DNA of 34,359 nt from a virus. Below the pieces are notes generated by a model. The model did not search any database. It was not told the origin of the DNA and was given only the letters and a program-made list of their open reading frames with translations. Below, one piece after another: positions 23,474 to 30,143 of this stretch (within the stretch, counting starts at the first letter, position 1; every line of letters starts with the position of its first letter). A program made the translations under genes and the position numbers. The stretch covers positions 1 through 34,359 of the IMG/VR virus record IMGVR_UViG_3300030116_005585. One strand, given 5' to 3'.

Positions 23474-24913
23474 TTAATCAACTTTAGGCTCATTTGCTGT
23501 TGGTAACACTTCACCTTGAACCAAAATCTGTCTAAATTCATCTCTATCTATCACTTTTTGATCGAATAAAGAAGTTAATGCAGTTATATCTTGTCCAATT
23601 AATCTATCAATATCAAAATCTCGGCTAATTTTAACTTCAGGGGGTTCTAAACCTAAGTAATTAGCAGATAAATCGAAGATTTTTTGTAATTTCTGTTCTA
23701 ATTCGAGCGATACCATCGAAAGCATGGAGTTAGTATCCACTCGATCAAGCCTTCTCGCATCTGCTGATTCTGCAACAAACTTTTGCTGCGAAAGCGTGCT
23801 AATGCCAAGTGTTGCCATTTGGAGTTGTAACTCTTGGATTTCAGACGTTTGTGCTTCAAATGCGCTCGATGCTGGTTCAACGTAATAAACCTTGTTACCC
23901 GGCTGGGTCGCCATTGCGTAGTTAACACTGATCGACATGTCTTTTGTTTGATCGTCCCAACCCTCCAATACAAGCATTGGTTGTGAGGCTACATGCAAAC
24001 TATGTATTAAGTCAGCTTGTCTTTGGAAATGAGCAAGATTTAAATAAGCAATATCTAGCAAAGGTGGTTTGCTAGTCATTGTGTCTGTTTTGCCTGAATA
24101 AATAGTGACTAAAGGAACTTCTCCTAACGAAAACTCACCACTTTCAACTAAATCAAACTCTTGTTCACCTGCTGGAGAGTTAAAATTACCCGCATAAGAA
24201 GAATCTTTCCAATATAAGTCTTTATTTTTCTCTTTATCTCTATAAACACGATATTTTCCGGGTTCTATTACTCGTACTTGGTCAAATACTTCTTCCCCAA
24301 ATTCCCCAGATGGAATGACAGCTTGTTCCCCAATACGAACTTGAATTAAATTTCCATAATTCACTTCACGATCTAATCTCCAACCATAAATATTCATTGG
24401 ATCTACTTCAATCCAATAGGGTCTTCTATTTAAAGCTCTTTCTTCTGCAAGACTTAATGCTCCTGTAGGAGCTGGATAATCTACTAAAACATGACTTTGC
24501 CCATAAGTTAAAGAGCAAATTAATACTCTTCGAGCATATTCATCTAAATCTGATTTACATCCATCAACATCTTTTGCAAAAACATCTGTCCAGTATGGAT
24601 CACCAATAAGAGTGATTGGTTTACGAAGAATTAAACCTGTAGCAGCTCTAATTAATCGTTGCGTATAGGGTGAAAATACAGCCCGATCTACTCTTGATTG
24701 GTACGCTTGATAATCTTCTCTAGGCTCTAAAGGTAAAAAAGATTCCGAATTGTTGCGTAAGTATTCGGTCCCAAGCGTTACCGCCTTCATTATTTCCCAA
24801 CTTTGCCCCATTTCTAAAACAGCTTTTGTTCTAGCAAAAGGACTGTCAACACCACCCTGATAAGTGGTGCTAACAATATTCGTTGGGTATTTGCCCGGTA
24901 CAGCGTAGGTCAC
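23474..24913 (-). CDS. Portal protein (DUF4055 type)
   Basis: 479 residues. AVPGKYPTNIVSTTYQGGVD, then EDYQAYQSRVDRAVFSPYTQ and RLIRAATGLILRKP are the typical start of DUF4055 proteins, which act as portals in many siphoviruses. The middle has a QSHVLVDYPAP strand and EIDPMNIYGW-like segment (WIEVDPMNIYGWR). The helical region near 360-400 (SEIQELQLQMATLGISTLSQ) is the likely stem and tunnel. A dodecameric ring of this protein forms the DNA gate. It lies between the tail-tube-like gene and the scaffold region. Confidence 0.88.
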   Translation of the reverse strand: MTYAVPGKYPTNIVSTTYQGGVDSPFARTKAVLEMGQSWEIMKAVTLGTEYLRNNSESFLPLEPREDYQAYQSRVDRAVFSPYTQRLIRAATGLILRKPITLIGDPYWTDVFAKDVDGCKSDLDEYARRVLICSLTYGQSHVLVDYPAPTGALSLAEERALNRRPYWIEVDPMNIYGWRLDREVNYGNLIQVRIGEQAVIPSGEFGEEVFDQVRVIEPGKYRVYRDKEKNKDLYWKDSSYAGNFNSPAGEQEFDLVESGEFSLGEVPLVTIYSGKTDTMTSKPPLLDIAYLNLAHFQRQADLIHSLHVASQPMLVLEGWDDQTKDMSISVNYAMATQPGNKVYYVEPASSAFEAQTSEIQELQLQMATLGISTLSQQKFVAESADARRLDRVDTNSMLSMVSLELEQKLQKIFDLSANYLGLEPPEVKISRDFDIDRLIGQDITALTSLFDQKVIDRDEFRQILVQGEVLPTANEPKVD

Positions 24914-24944
24914 AGATTTTCCTTGTAATGGTTAAACCCCTCTA

Positions 24945-25361
24945 CTAAGCAGCAGAAGTAATTGCTCCACTAGTTTGGAAACTCACGCTTACACTTTGAA
25001 GATCACCTACTGTTGTGCCAAATTCAGCACCAGTAATGATTCCATTGAAACTAATCTTTTTACTAGTTGAAGTGTCCAAAAATAACTCAAATAGAGCATC
25101 TGCGGCATCTTCTGTAGTTAAGACATCGTTTATTAAATTGGCAGTTTCATCTCCACTTGCTGCCGTATACAGAATTTCAACGGAGCCTGTACCGGAAATT
25201 AGAGATCCCACATAGCTACGTGATGTAGCTCCGTGAGCTGTGCAATCTAGTGTGTCCTTAGAAACACTAAGGCTCCATCCTGTTGTAGAAGTGACAGCCG
25301 CTACTGAGCCAGCTGAGTTCTTGAACTTTACGGAACCTTCCTCACCACGGTAAAAAGCCAT
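24945..25361 (-). CDS. Major tail (tube) protein-like
   Basis: 138 residues, small and beta-rich: MAFYRGEEGSVKFKNSAGSV, VTSTTGWSLSVSKDTLDCTA, HGATSRSYVGSLISGTGSVE and ISFNGIITGAEFGTTVGDLQ. The pattern W-x-x-x-x-x-x-D-x-x-D-x-T-x-x-G, then G-x-G-x-x-x, matches siphovirus tail tube proteins. Its place is odd: such genes normally follow the tail terminator, but this one lies between TerL and portal, and no other tube candidate is seen near 19400. A head decoration protein is an alternative, though the motif favours a tube. Confidence 0.7.
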   Translation of the reverse strand: MAFYRGEEGSVKFKNSAGSVAAVTSTTGWSLSVSKDTLDCTAHGATSRSYVGSLISGTGSVEILYTAASGDETANLINDVLTTEDAADALFELFLDTSTSKKISFNGIITGAEFGTTVGDLQSVSVSFQTSGAITSAA

Positions 25362-25394
25362 GATTAATTAATAAAGAGAGGTAATGTAAATAGT

Positions 25395-25544
25395 TTAACT
25401 TGTGCTGCCTGATTTTACAGGGGTTTTTGTTGTTCCTTTGCCTTTTTCTCTTAAATATTGTTCGCATCTTGGATCCCACAAGGCAGGATTACGCTTACCT
25501 TTCACTGCTTCAATAGCATCTAGCATTTCTTCTGTAATTTCCAT
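25395..25544 (-). CDS. Hypothetical mini-protein, 49 aa
   Basis: Translation gives MEITEEMLDAIEAVKGKRNP, then ALWDPRCEQYLREKGKGTTK and TPVKSGSTS. It sits 13 bases after the TerL stop and in the same direction, so it belongs to the late operon. The first part is an acidic helix and the rest basic. There is no clear ribosome site. I do not recognise the family; the position next to TerL is its only clue. Confidence 0.6.
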   Translation of the reverse strand: MEITEEMLDAIEAVKGKRNPALWDPRCEQYLREKGKGTTKTPVKSGSTS

Positions 25545-25557
25545 AAACTTAAATGGG

Positions 25558-26814
25558 TTAGTAAATTCTGTACCCAGTCTGCCCTAAAGTTTCCGGTTTT
25601 GCCAAATTGAATTGTTGCAAACACAAATAACCAAAGGCATCAAAAGCGTGATCAACTCCTAAATTCTTATTTGGTAAACCTGTATTTGGTGTATAAGTTA
25701 ATGTTCTTAAAGACTTAATTAGTTCTTTACATCTCGGATGTATAACAGTTCTTCTTGTGCCAGATGCGTCTAATAATGCGGTGTTTACGGCTGTTATCTT
25801 ATCTCTAATTTTCCAAGGTGCTTTAGGTGACGAAACATTAAATCCACTTCTTCTTAAAATACTATGATCTGTCGCACCAATTCCAGCGGTTTTTCTTGCC
25901 CCACCTGTAGGGTCTGGACATGCTATTACTCTACGATCAACACCATATCTACGGGTCACTTCTTCGGCAAAGTCCCATGTGGTTGCCCCACCTGTGAGCA
26001 TGACTTCATCAAACACATACAACATATCTCCATCTTTAACAGCACATATTCCTGACATTGGATCTACGTTGAAATCTACCCCTAAAAGTAAAGGTGCAAT
26101 TGTTATATCTTTTGCTTCCGTAGAAATATTTAAATCACCAAAAGATACAGCTACTAAACCCGTTAAATTTTCAAAACTTGCTTCAAATTCTTGCCTAAAT
26201 GTCCGCTCGTCTAATTGTGCCCTTGCTGCTTCAACTTCATGTGCTGGAACATTACCCCCCTCTATCGTTGTATAACACCATCTTTTCCACTCCTCTGTTG
26301 GATCGTCTGGTACATAACACCATAAATCATAAAACCAACTCGCTGTCCCATCAGGTGTACTAATAAATAACGCCCATCCTTGTTTATCTGCTAAAGCTGG
26401 CCTTATTACTTCAAACCATACCTCTGAATCCATAAATGCTGCTTCATCTAATACCACACCAGATAAACTTCGACCTCTTAATGCCATCGCATTTTCTGTT
26501 CCCTTTAACTCAATACTTGATCCATTAATTAATTCCAGTCTCAAATCTGTCTCATTTTTAGATTGTATCCATATCTTTGGCACTAACTTCTTCAACGCCT
26601 TCCATGCAATATCTTTCGCCATTCGATATGTTGGTGCGCAATAGAAAAATGTCTCCCCCGGTCTGCTAATCGCTCCACGAAGTAACTCAATACAACTTAA
26701 ATAGCTTTTGCCAAATCTTCGCCCAGCTACTAATACTCTGAATCGTTTATCACTATTAAAAACTTCGCCTTGCGCCCATCGTAAATTGATTTCTGGTGCT
26801 GTTTTTACGGTCAT
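25558..26814 (-). CDS. terL: Terminase large subunit
   Basis: 418 residues. ATPase domain: Walker A AGRRFGKS (30-37), Walker B VVLDEA (120-125), coupling motif STPDGT (152-157). Nuclease domain (RNase H-like): D247 in LLGVDFNVDP, D301 in ACPDPTGG and D388/D392 in LGVDHAFDAFGYL. It pumps DNA into the prohead through the portal and cuts the concatemer. It is the first gene of the leftward late operon. The small subunit candidate lies across a 124-base gap on the other strand, an unusual divergent arrangement. Confidence 0.96.
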   Translation of the reverse strand: MTVKTAPEINLRWAQGEVFNSDKRFRVLVAGRRFGKSYLSCIELLRGAISRPGETFFYCAPTYRMAKDIAWKALKKLVPKIWIQSKNETDLRLELINGSSIELKGTENAMALRGRSLSGVVLDEAAFMDSEVWFEVIRPALADKQGWALFISTPDGTASWFYDLWCYVPDDPTEEWKRWCYTTIEGGNVPAHEVEAARAQLDERTFRQEFEASFENLTGLVAVSFGDLNISTEAKDITIAPLLLGVDFNVDPMSGICAVKDGDMLYVFDEVMLTGGATTWDFAEEVTRRYGVDRRVIACPDPTGGARKTAGIGATDHSILRRSGFNVSSPKAPWKIRDKITAVNTALLDASGTRRTVIHPRCKELIKSLRTLTYTPNTGLPNKNLGVDHAFDAFGYLCLQQFNLAKPETLGQTGYRIY

Positions 26815-26938
26815 ATGGATGAATTTAGCCTTTTTTTGTACTGATGCCCCCCTTTTATCTTACAAATGAGAGGCTTAGCGTTATTATCCTATTAATAGTT
26901 TATTGATACAGTCCGTGGCTGAATCATGTTTTCAAAAT

Positions 26939-27358
26939 ATGGGCGATTCAATCGTCCCAGCAAAGCCTAAACGTAAAGTAACTGGGCAGAAAAACTCTCT
27001 CGCAGTTGTAGAAGCTAGACAACAACGTCTTTATCGAAGACAGTTGGATGGCTTGCCAGCTAGACAGCTTGTTTTAGATCACGCAAGCAGAGAAGGAGTT
27101 AGTGTTCCAACTGCTTGGCGTGATTGGAAGCAAGTTAATGCTTGGACTGATGAAGATTGGCAAAAAGATCGGGAGAATATGCTCTCTCGTTTACAAGCTG
27201 CTCGCTTAAGACTTTACGAAAAAGCTATGCGTAAAGGTCAACTTCAAACTGCTGCTCAAGTTTTAGACTCTATCGGTAAAGTTATTGGTGAAAGTGTTGA
27301 ACAAGTTCATATCCAAGCACCTGAGCTAGCTATTCGTGTTGAAGCTAAACCACAATAG
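26939..27358 (+). CDS. terS: Putative terminase small subunit
   Basis: 139 residues from ATG 26939; a TTG at 26903 would add 12 residues, and neither start has a good ribosome site. A basic start (PAKPKRKVTGQ) is followed by a helix-turn-helix (about 35-62: LPARQLVLDHASREGVSVPT AWRDW) and a helical hairpin (RENMLSRLQAARLRLYEKAM onward), the architecture of TerS proteins, which bind the packaging site and feed DNA to TerL. It is divergent from TerL, and a structured non-coding region follows it. A transcription regulator with the same fold type is an alternative. Confidence 0.6.
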   Translation: MGDSIVPAKPKRKVTGQKNSLAVVEARQQRLYRRQLDGLPARQLVLDHASREGVSVPTAWRDWKQVNAWTDEDWQKDRENMLSRLQAARLRLYEKAMRKGQLQTAAQVLDSIGKVIGESVEQVHIQAPELAIRVEAKPQ

Positions 27359-27517
27359 TATTCTATTACTGTTAAATAGACTTAGAAAGCAATATATATT
27401 TAGGTTCCTAGGGGCCTGATACCAGCCTAGCCGATCCGCTACCCTACCCCTTGCAAAAGTAAGATAACTTATCACTAGAATATTATTCAAACAATTATTA
27501 AGTCGGCCTAAATCTTG
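27359..27517 (+). other. Non-coding region after the TerS-like gene (possible packaging or origin site)
   Basis: No open frame of note is found. It holds CTAGG (27408-27412 region) and CCTAG sequences that can form a short hairpin, a C-rich stretch (ctaccctacccc) and the 15-mer ACTAGAATATTATTC (27474-27488) that recurs inside a promoter at 29340-29354. Non-coding DNA beside terS is a usual place for cos or pac, which gives a reason to look here, but no direct signal proves it. Confidence 0.3.
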
Positions 27518-27546
27518 TTGCTTACTTGTTAGTAATAGGCTAATAT
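27518..27546 (+). promoter_or_regulatory. Sigma70-type promoter of the early small-gene operon
   Basis: TTGCTT (27518-27523), 17-base spacer, TAATAT (27541-27546). Transcription would begin near 27553, which is exactly where a long hairpin begins. It faces rightwards to the gene at 27745 and would give a leader of about 190 bases. This is one of the best consensus matches in the window. Confidence 0.6.
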
Positions 27547-27552
27547 TGTAGT

Positions 27553-27744
27553 AGCTAATGGAGAAGGGTTAGAAGGAGTACGGCACCTTCCAATCCTTTT
27601 CCCCTTAGCTGATAGCAAGACCTTATAAATCTTGCTCGCTTCTTTCTGATCTCCTCAAGACTCGGCAAGGCTCACACGATCCACACCAAATCTCGGAGGC
27701 TATCAGCAAAGACAACAAAAAGAACCCTAAGAGAATCTCAACCT
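27553..27744 (+). ncRNA. Structured leader RNA or small RNA
   Basis: First fold: AGCTAA plus GGAGAAGGGTTAGAAGG (27553-27558, 27560-27576) pairs with CCTTCCAATCCTTTTCC plus TTAGCT (27586-27602, 27605-27610) with one mismatch, two G-U pairs and a nine-base loop. Second: GCTGATAGC (27608-27616) pairs perfectly with GCTATCAGC (27699-27707). Third: AGCAAGA (27614-27620) pairs with TCTTGCT (27630-27636). The second excludes the third and the outer end of the first, as in a switch. No start codon or ribosome site decides whether it is a 5' leader of the next gene or a separate RNA. It matches no RNA class I know. Confidence 0.45.
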
Positions 27745-28071
27745 ATGAAGATCACAACGCATCAAAAAACCACTATCGAAGTCTCGGAAGCGTTTGCAAA
27801 TTCGACTCTAGATTTCGATCCAATTCTAGGAAGAGGTCAGAAGGTAAGTCTTGTCATTTCCGACCACCAAGAAAAGCAGACGCTAGAGATTCAATTCTCA
27901 AAATCTGATTTTCAATCTATGTTGATGAGATCGATCAACAATCTCAGCCTTAGCAGATCGGACGCAAACAAAAGATTTTTGTCAGACCTGCTGGAGGCTA
28001 GCCAGAAAATTCTAGGCGAATACGTCGCCAAGGATTTAGAAGAGTCAAGAGAAAAAGAAGGGTTGCTATAA
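27745..28071 (+). CDS. Hypothetical protein, 108 aa
   Basis: First gene behind the structured leader. The product begins with beta-prone sequence (KITTHQKTTIEVSEAFANST), continues with KVSLVISDHQEKQTLEIQFS and ends in a helical, acidic stretch (LSDLLEASQKILGEYVAKDL). I do not recognise it. No clear ribosome site precedes the ATG. A terminator overlaps its last codons, so it may form a transcript of its own. Confidence 0.6.
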   Translation: MKITTHQKTTIEVSEAFANSTLDFDPILGRGQKVSLVISDHQEKQTLEIQFSKSDFQSMLMRSINNLSLSRSDANKRFLSDLLEASQKILGEYVAKDLEESREKEGLL

Positions 28072-28085
28072 CTCTTCTTTTTTTT
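28055..28085 (+). terminator. Intrinsic terminator overlapping the end of the 108-aa gene
   Basis: AAGAAGGGTT (28055-28064) pairs with AACTCTTCTT (28070-28079) with one G-U pair; the loop is GCTAT, and a run of eight T ends at 28085. The stop codon (28069-28071) lies inside it. It would separate the leader-controlled first gene from the small genes that follow, at least in part. Confidence 0.75.
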
Positions 28086-28107
28086 ATCTCTACACCTAAC
28101 AAAAAAA

Positions 28108-28509
28108 ATGACACTAACCAAACAGAAAGAGGACGTTAAGGACTACATCCTCGACCAACTAAAAGACGAACTTAAATATACAGATGATGAGGGAATGAAC
28201 TGTGAAGGTGCAGAACTGCCTGATAAATTTCTCAATGAGAATTATTTTATTATTGGGACTTGGAAGGCCAAGCAATGGTTAGGAGCCGAAACATTCGAGG
28301 CTATAGAAACAATTCAAGAATACGAGCGAGACAACTTTGGAGAAACCTTTACGGATATAAGCGACCCCGAAAAAGTCGCCAATATGCTTAGTTATGTTTT
28401 AGGTTATGAGATTTTAAACAATAGCGAGGCCTTAAGTTTTCGATGGAATAGCCCAATAAATAAAAACACAATTGAACTAATAATCAAAGAACTGGAGCTA
28501 AGGAAATGA
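28108..28509 (+). CDS. Conserved phage hypothetical protein, 133 aa
   Basis: The segment GTWKAKQWLGAETFEAIETI, then QEYERDNFGETFTDISDPEK and VANMLSYVLGYEIL, recurs in many phage early regions as an uncharacterised family (I think of DUF7222, not verified). The protein is acidic and mostly helical. It overlaps the next start by four bases (ATGA), so it leads a small operon. Function unknown. Confidence 0.7.
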   Translation: MTLTKQKEDVKDYILDQLKDELKYTDDEGMNCEGAELPDKFLNENYFIIGTWKAKQWLGAETFEAIETIQEYERDNFGETFTDISDPEKVANMLSYVLGYEILNNSEALSFRWNSPINKNTIELIIKELELRK

Positions 28510-28754
28510 AAAATAATAATTATGTTTGCAGTCCTTACGCAATTTTTGAAAGAGAAGAACCTAAGAAAAGATTTTTAAGCGGTTCAGAGATTGGGAGAGT
28601 TTGGGAAGCTAGAGACACCGCTGACCAGCTAACGCACCAAATAGAGAACCTTCCTTGCTGGATTTTAGAGTCCGAAGACTGGGGAGCTGTTTTGGATGCT
28701 ATGGACAAAGTAAGAACAATTTTAAACACATCAAAGGAGGTTATTACAGAATGA
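28506..28754 (+). CDS. Hypothetical protein, 82 aa
   Basis: The C-terminal half contains LPCWILESEDWGAVLDAMDK, a form of the S-x-[DE]-D-W-x-x-[IV] motif also seen in the small genes at 28751 and 29084. The N-terminal half (KKRFLSGSEIGRVWEARDTA) is basic. It overlaps both neighbours by four bases as ATGA, so it is translated with them. Unrecognised. Confidence 0.6.
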   Translation: MKNNNYVCSPYAIFEREEPKKRFLSGSEIGRVWEARDTADQLTHQIENLPCWILESEDWGAVLDAMDKVRTILNTSKEVITE

Positions 28755-28891
28755 ACTACAAAAACCTCAAAGCCCTAAGCGTTGAAGACTGGGAACTAAT
28801 CAAAGCAGTTTTAACTTATGCGGAAGACCAAGCAATTCTAAAGAACCCAAAGCTTCAAAAAATTATCGCAACACTCGGAGACAGTTTCTAA
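28751..28891 (+). CDS. Hypothetical mini-protein, 46 aa
   Basis: I chose ATG 28751 (MNYKNLKALSVEDWELIKAV) rather than 28655, because AAAGGAGG lies about ten bases upstream and the ATG overlaps the previous stop. The product is one or two helices with the motif LSVEDWELIKAVL, like its neighbours. No function known. Confidence 0.6.
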   Translation: MNYKNLKALSVEDWELIKAVLTYAEDQAILKNPKLQKIIATLGDSF

Positions 28892-29065
28892 ATGAGTTAC
28901 TACATGATTTTGAAATGGCATCCTAGCGATCCAAAGCGCACACATTACGAGATCATAAAAGAATATGAAAACTCAAATTATGTTTGGGGTTCTCCACTTT
29001 ATGAAATCTTAGAGTATTTCGACACTAGAAAAGAAGCTCAAGAGTACATAAAAAAGCAGGTTTAA
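28892..29065 (+). CDS. Hypothetical protein, 57 aa
   Basis: Translation gives MSYYMILKWHPSDPKRTHYE, then IIKEYENSNYVWGSPLYEIL and EYFDTRKEAQEYIKKQV. It starts on the base after the previous stop and ends directly in the following terminator. The pattern of a strand, a loop and a C-terminal DTRKEAQEYI helix resembles small phage proteins with a 'F-x-T-x-x-E-A' ending, but I cannot name it. Confidence 0.65.
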   Translation: MSYYMILKWHPSDPKRTHYEIIKEYENSNYVWGSPLYEILEYFDTRKEAQEYIKKQV

Positions 29066-29079
29066 ATCCTGCTTTTTTT
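29050..29079. terminator. Bidirectional intrinsic terminator between convergent genes
   Basis: AAAAAAGCAGG (29050-29060) pairs perfectly with CCTGCTTTTTT (29068-29078) around a seven-base loop TTTAAAT. Both strands get a T-run of at least six. It ends the + operon of small genes and the - strand gene 29084-29317. Confidence 0.88.
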
Positions 29080-29083
29080 AGGT

Positions 29084-29317
29084 TTAGGGGTTTCGTTTCT
29101 TTCCTTCATATTCCAAGCGGGTTAAATAAAAACGCTGCAAAAGATCCCTAGTTCCATGTTGAGCAAGTGAGAACAGGATCACGTCCCAATCATCACTAGA
29201 TAGGTCTCGGCCTAGGTCTTGAATGGGCAAGAGTTTATCTTTGGGAAGAGGCTGGCTTTTTAATTCTTCAGTGATGTTTTGAACAGTCTCTTGAATTTTG
29301 CTTTTTAAATTCGGCAT
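29084..29317 (-). CDS. Hypothetical protein on the opposite strand, 77 aa
   Basis: The product is helical: NLKSKIQETVQNITEELKSQ, then DLSSDDWDVILFSLAQHGTR and a basic end. It shares the S-x-[DE]-D-W motif with the + genes at 28506 and 28751. It is the only - strand gene between 26939 and 31138 and has its own promoter (29374-29346) and terminator (29050-29079), so it forms a complete single-gene unit. The layout recalls a repressor-like or control gene, but no DNA-binding motif is evident. Confidence 0.6.
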   Translation of the reverse strand: MPNLKSKIQETVQNITEELKSQPLPKDKLLPIQDLGRDLSSDDWDVILFSLAQHGTRDLLQRFYLTRLEYEGKKRNP

Positions 29318-29331
29318 GAATAATTAATTGA

Positions 29332-29360
29332 TTGACAATACTAGAATATTATTCTATATT
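29332..29360 (+). promoter_or_regulatory. Strong sigma70-type promoter, rightward
   Basis: TTGACA (29332-29337, full consensus), 17-base spacer, TATATT (29355-29360). The spacer consists of ATACTAGAATATTATTC, of which 15 bases recur at 27474-27488. It should start transcription near 29367 for the genes 29387 onward. It overlaps the leftward promoter on the other strand. Confidence 0.7.
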
Positions 29361-29374
29361 AAATCATAAGTCAA
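29346..29374 (-). promoter_or_regulatory. Sigma70-type promoter, leftward
   Basis: On the - strand TTGACT (29374-29369), 17-base spacer, TAATAT (29351-29346). It drives 29084-29317. Its -10 lies in the spacer of the rightward promoter, and each -35 lies beyond the other's -10, so both cannot be occupied at once. The overlap contains the inverted repeat AGAATA-T-TATTCT (29343-29356). Confidence 0.65.
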
Positions 29375-29386
29375 CAAGCTCGCCTA

Positions 29387-29566
29387 ATGACTCTAACGAA
29401 CCAACAACTAAATCAGCTTTCTAGTGACGTTTCTCAATTCGCTCAGGCAATGGAGGGATACGAAAAAACTACAGGCTTTCCAAAAAATTTAAAAACCTTT
29501 AAAAGCAAAATTATCTTTTTTAACTCTATCTATCATCAATGTTCACCTAATTGGAGAAGTAATTAA
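29387..29566 (+). CDS. Hypothetical protein, 59 aa
   Basis: Translation gives MTLTNQQLNQLSSDVSQFAQ, then AMEGYEKTTGFPKNLKTFKS and KIIFFNSIYHQCSPNWRSN. It is the first gene after the rightward promoter, with a leader of about 20 bases and no ribosome site. It is separated by two bases from the next gene. The frame, composition and tight spacing support it; the function is unknown. Confidence 0.6.
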   Translation: MTLTNQQLNQLSSDVSQFAQAMEGYEKTTGFPKNLKTFKSKIIFFNSIYHQCSPNWRSN

Positions 29567-29568
29567 TT

Positions 29569-29784
29569 ATGTACTTTGACCGTCTTGACATCTATGAAGC
29601 CTATCATCTTTGGTTTAGTCACTTCTATTCAGGTTTTGATAACAACTATGTAAGAAGATGTCGTATGGAAAGTAAGTTTCAATTTAAACCTAGTTTATGC
29701 CATAGCTATGAAACTCTTTCTGATAATTCAAAATGCATCTATGACCGATTAGAAGACGAACAATATATTTCAAGGAGCTATTAA
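29569..29784 (+). CDS. Conserved small cyanophage protein, 71 aa
   Basis: MYFDRLDIYEAYHLWFSHFY at the start, with CRMESKFQFKPSLCHSYETL and a NSKCIYDRLEDEQY end. The D-R-x-D-I-x-E-A-Y-x-L-[WY] start and the Y-D-R-L end are features I associate with small early genes of cyanophages and other phages, all of unknown function. Three cysteines are present. It is followed after two bases by the zinc-ribbon-like gene. Confidence 0.68.
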   Translation: MYFDRLDIYEAYHLWFSHFYSGFDNNYVRRCRMESKFQFKPSLCHSYETLSDNSKCIYDRLEDEQYISRSY

Positions 29785-29786
29785 TC

Positions 29787-29996
29787 ATGACTAAATTAAA
29801 GAAAACACGAAAACAAAGAAAATGTTATTCGTGTAAATCCATAATCATTAAAGGCGATTTATACGGGCAAAAAACCATTACTTTAGGGGAGAAGACTAAA
29901 GACGGTAGGACCGAATCTTTTGATGGCACCTATTTTGTAACACATCAGATGAAACTGCCTGTAAGCATGTGTAAAACTTGTTTGGAGAATAAATAA
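29787..29996 (+). CDS. Zinc-binding small protein (two CxxC), 69 aa
   Basis: A basic start (KLKKTRKQRK) precedes CYSC (residues 13-16), IIKGDLYGQK, then TYFVTHQMKLPVSMCKTCLE with the second CxxC (62-65). The two knuckles should hold one zinc atom, as in a zinc ribbon. It may bind nucleic acid. It ends exactly where the next gene begins (stop 29994-29996, start 29997). Confidence 0.68.
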   Translation: MTKLKKTRKQRKCYSCKSIIIKGDLYGQKTITLGEKTKDGRTESFDGTYFVTHQMKLPVSMCKTCLENK

Positions 29997-30143
29997 ATGA
30001 CTGAATCTGAATTTCTTGAAGAAATCTATGAGCTTGCTTTTGGAGACGATGCACTTAATAAGGGATACGAACCAAAAGACGTATTAGACCGATTAAAAGA
30101 ATTTTCTGATAATGCTTTGAAATGGGAAGAGGAACACCAATGA
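29997..30143 (+). CDS. Acidic mini-protein, 48 aa
   Basis: Translation gives MTESEFLEEIYELAFGDDAL, then NKGYEPKDVLDRLKEFSDNA and LKWEEEHQ. It is acidic and mostly helical. The ATG follows the previous stop without a gap and its TGA overlaps the next ATG (30140-30143). A related layout (E-x-L-x-E-I-Y-x-[LI]-A-F-G-D-x-A) is familiar from small phage proteins, but the function is unknown. Confidence 0.65.
   Translation: MTESEFLEEIYELAFGDDALNKGYEPKDVLDRLKEFSDNALKWEEEHQ

Noticed and set aside
27359-27744. tRNA gene in the long gap
   Set aside because: No cloverleaf with conserved GTTCRANNC arm could be formed by eye.
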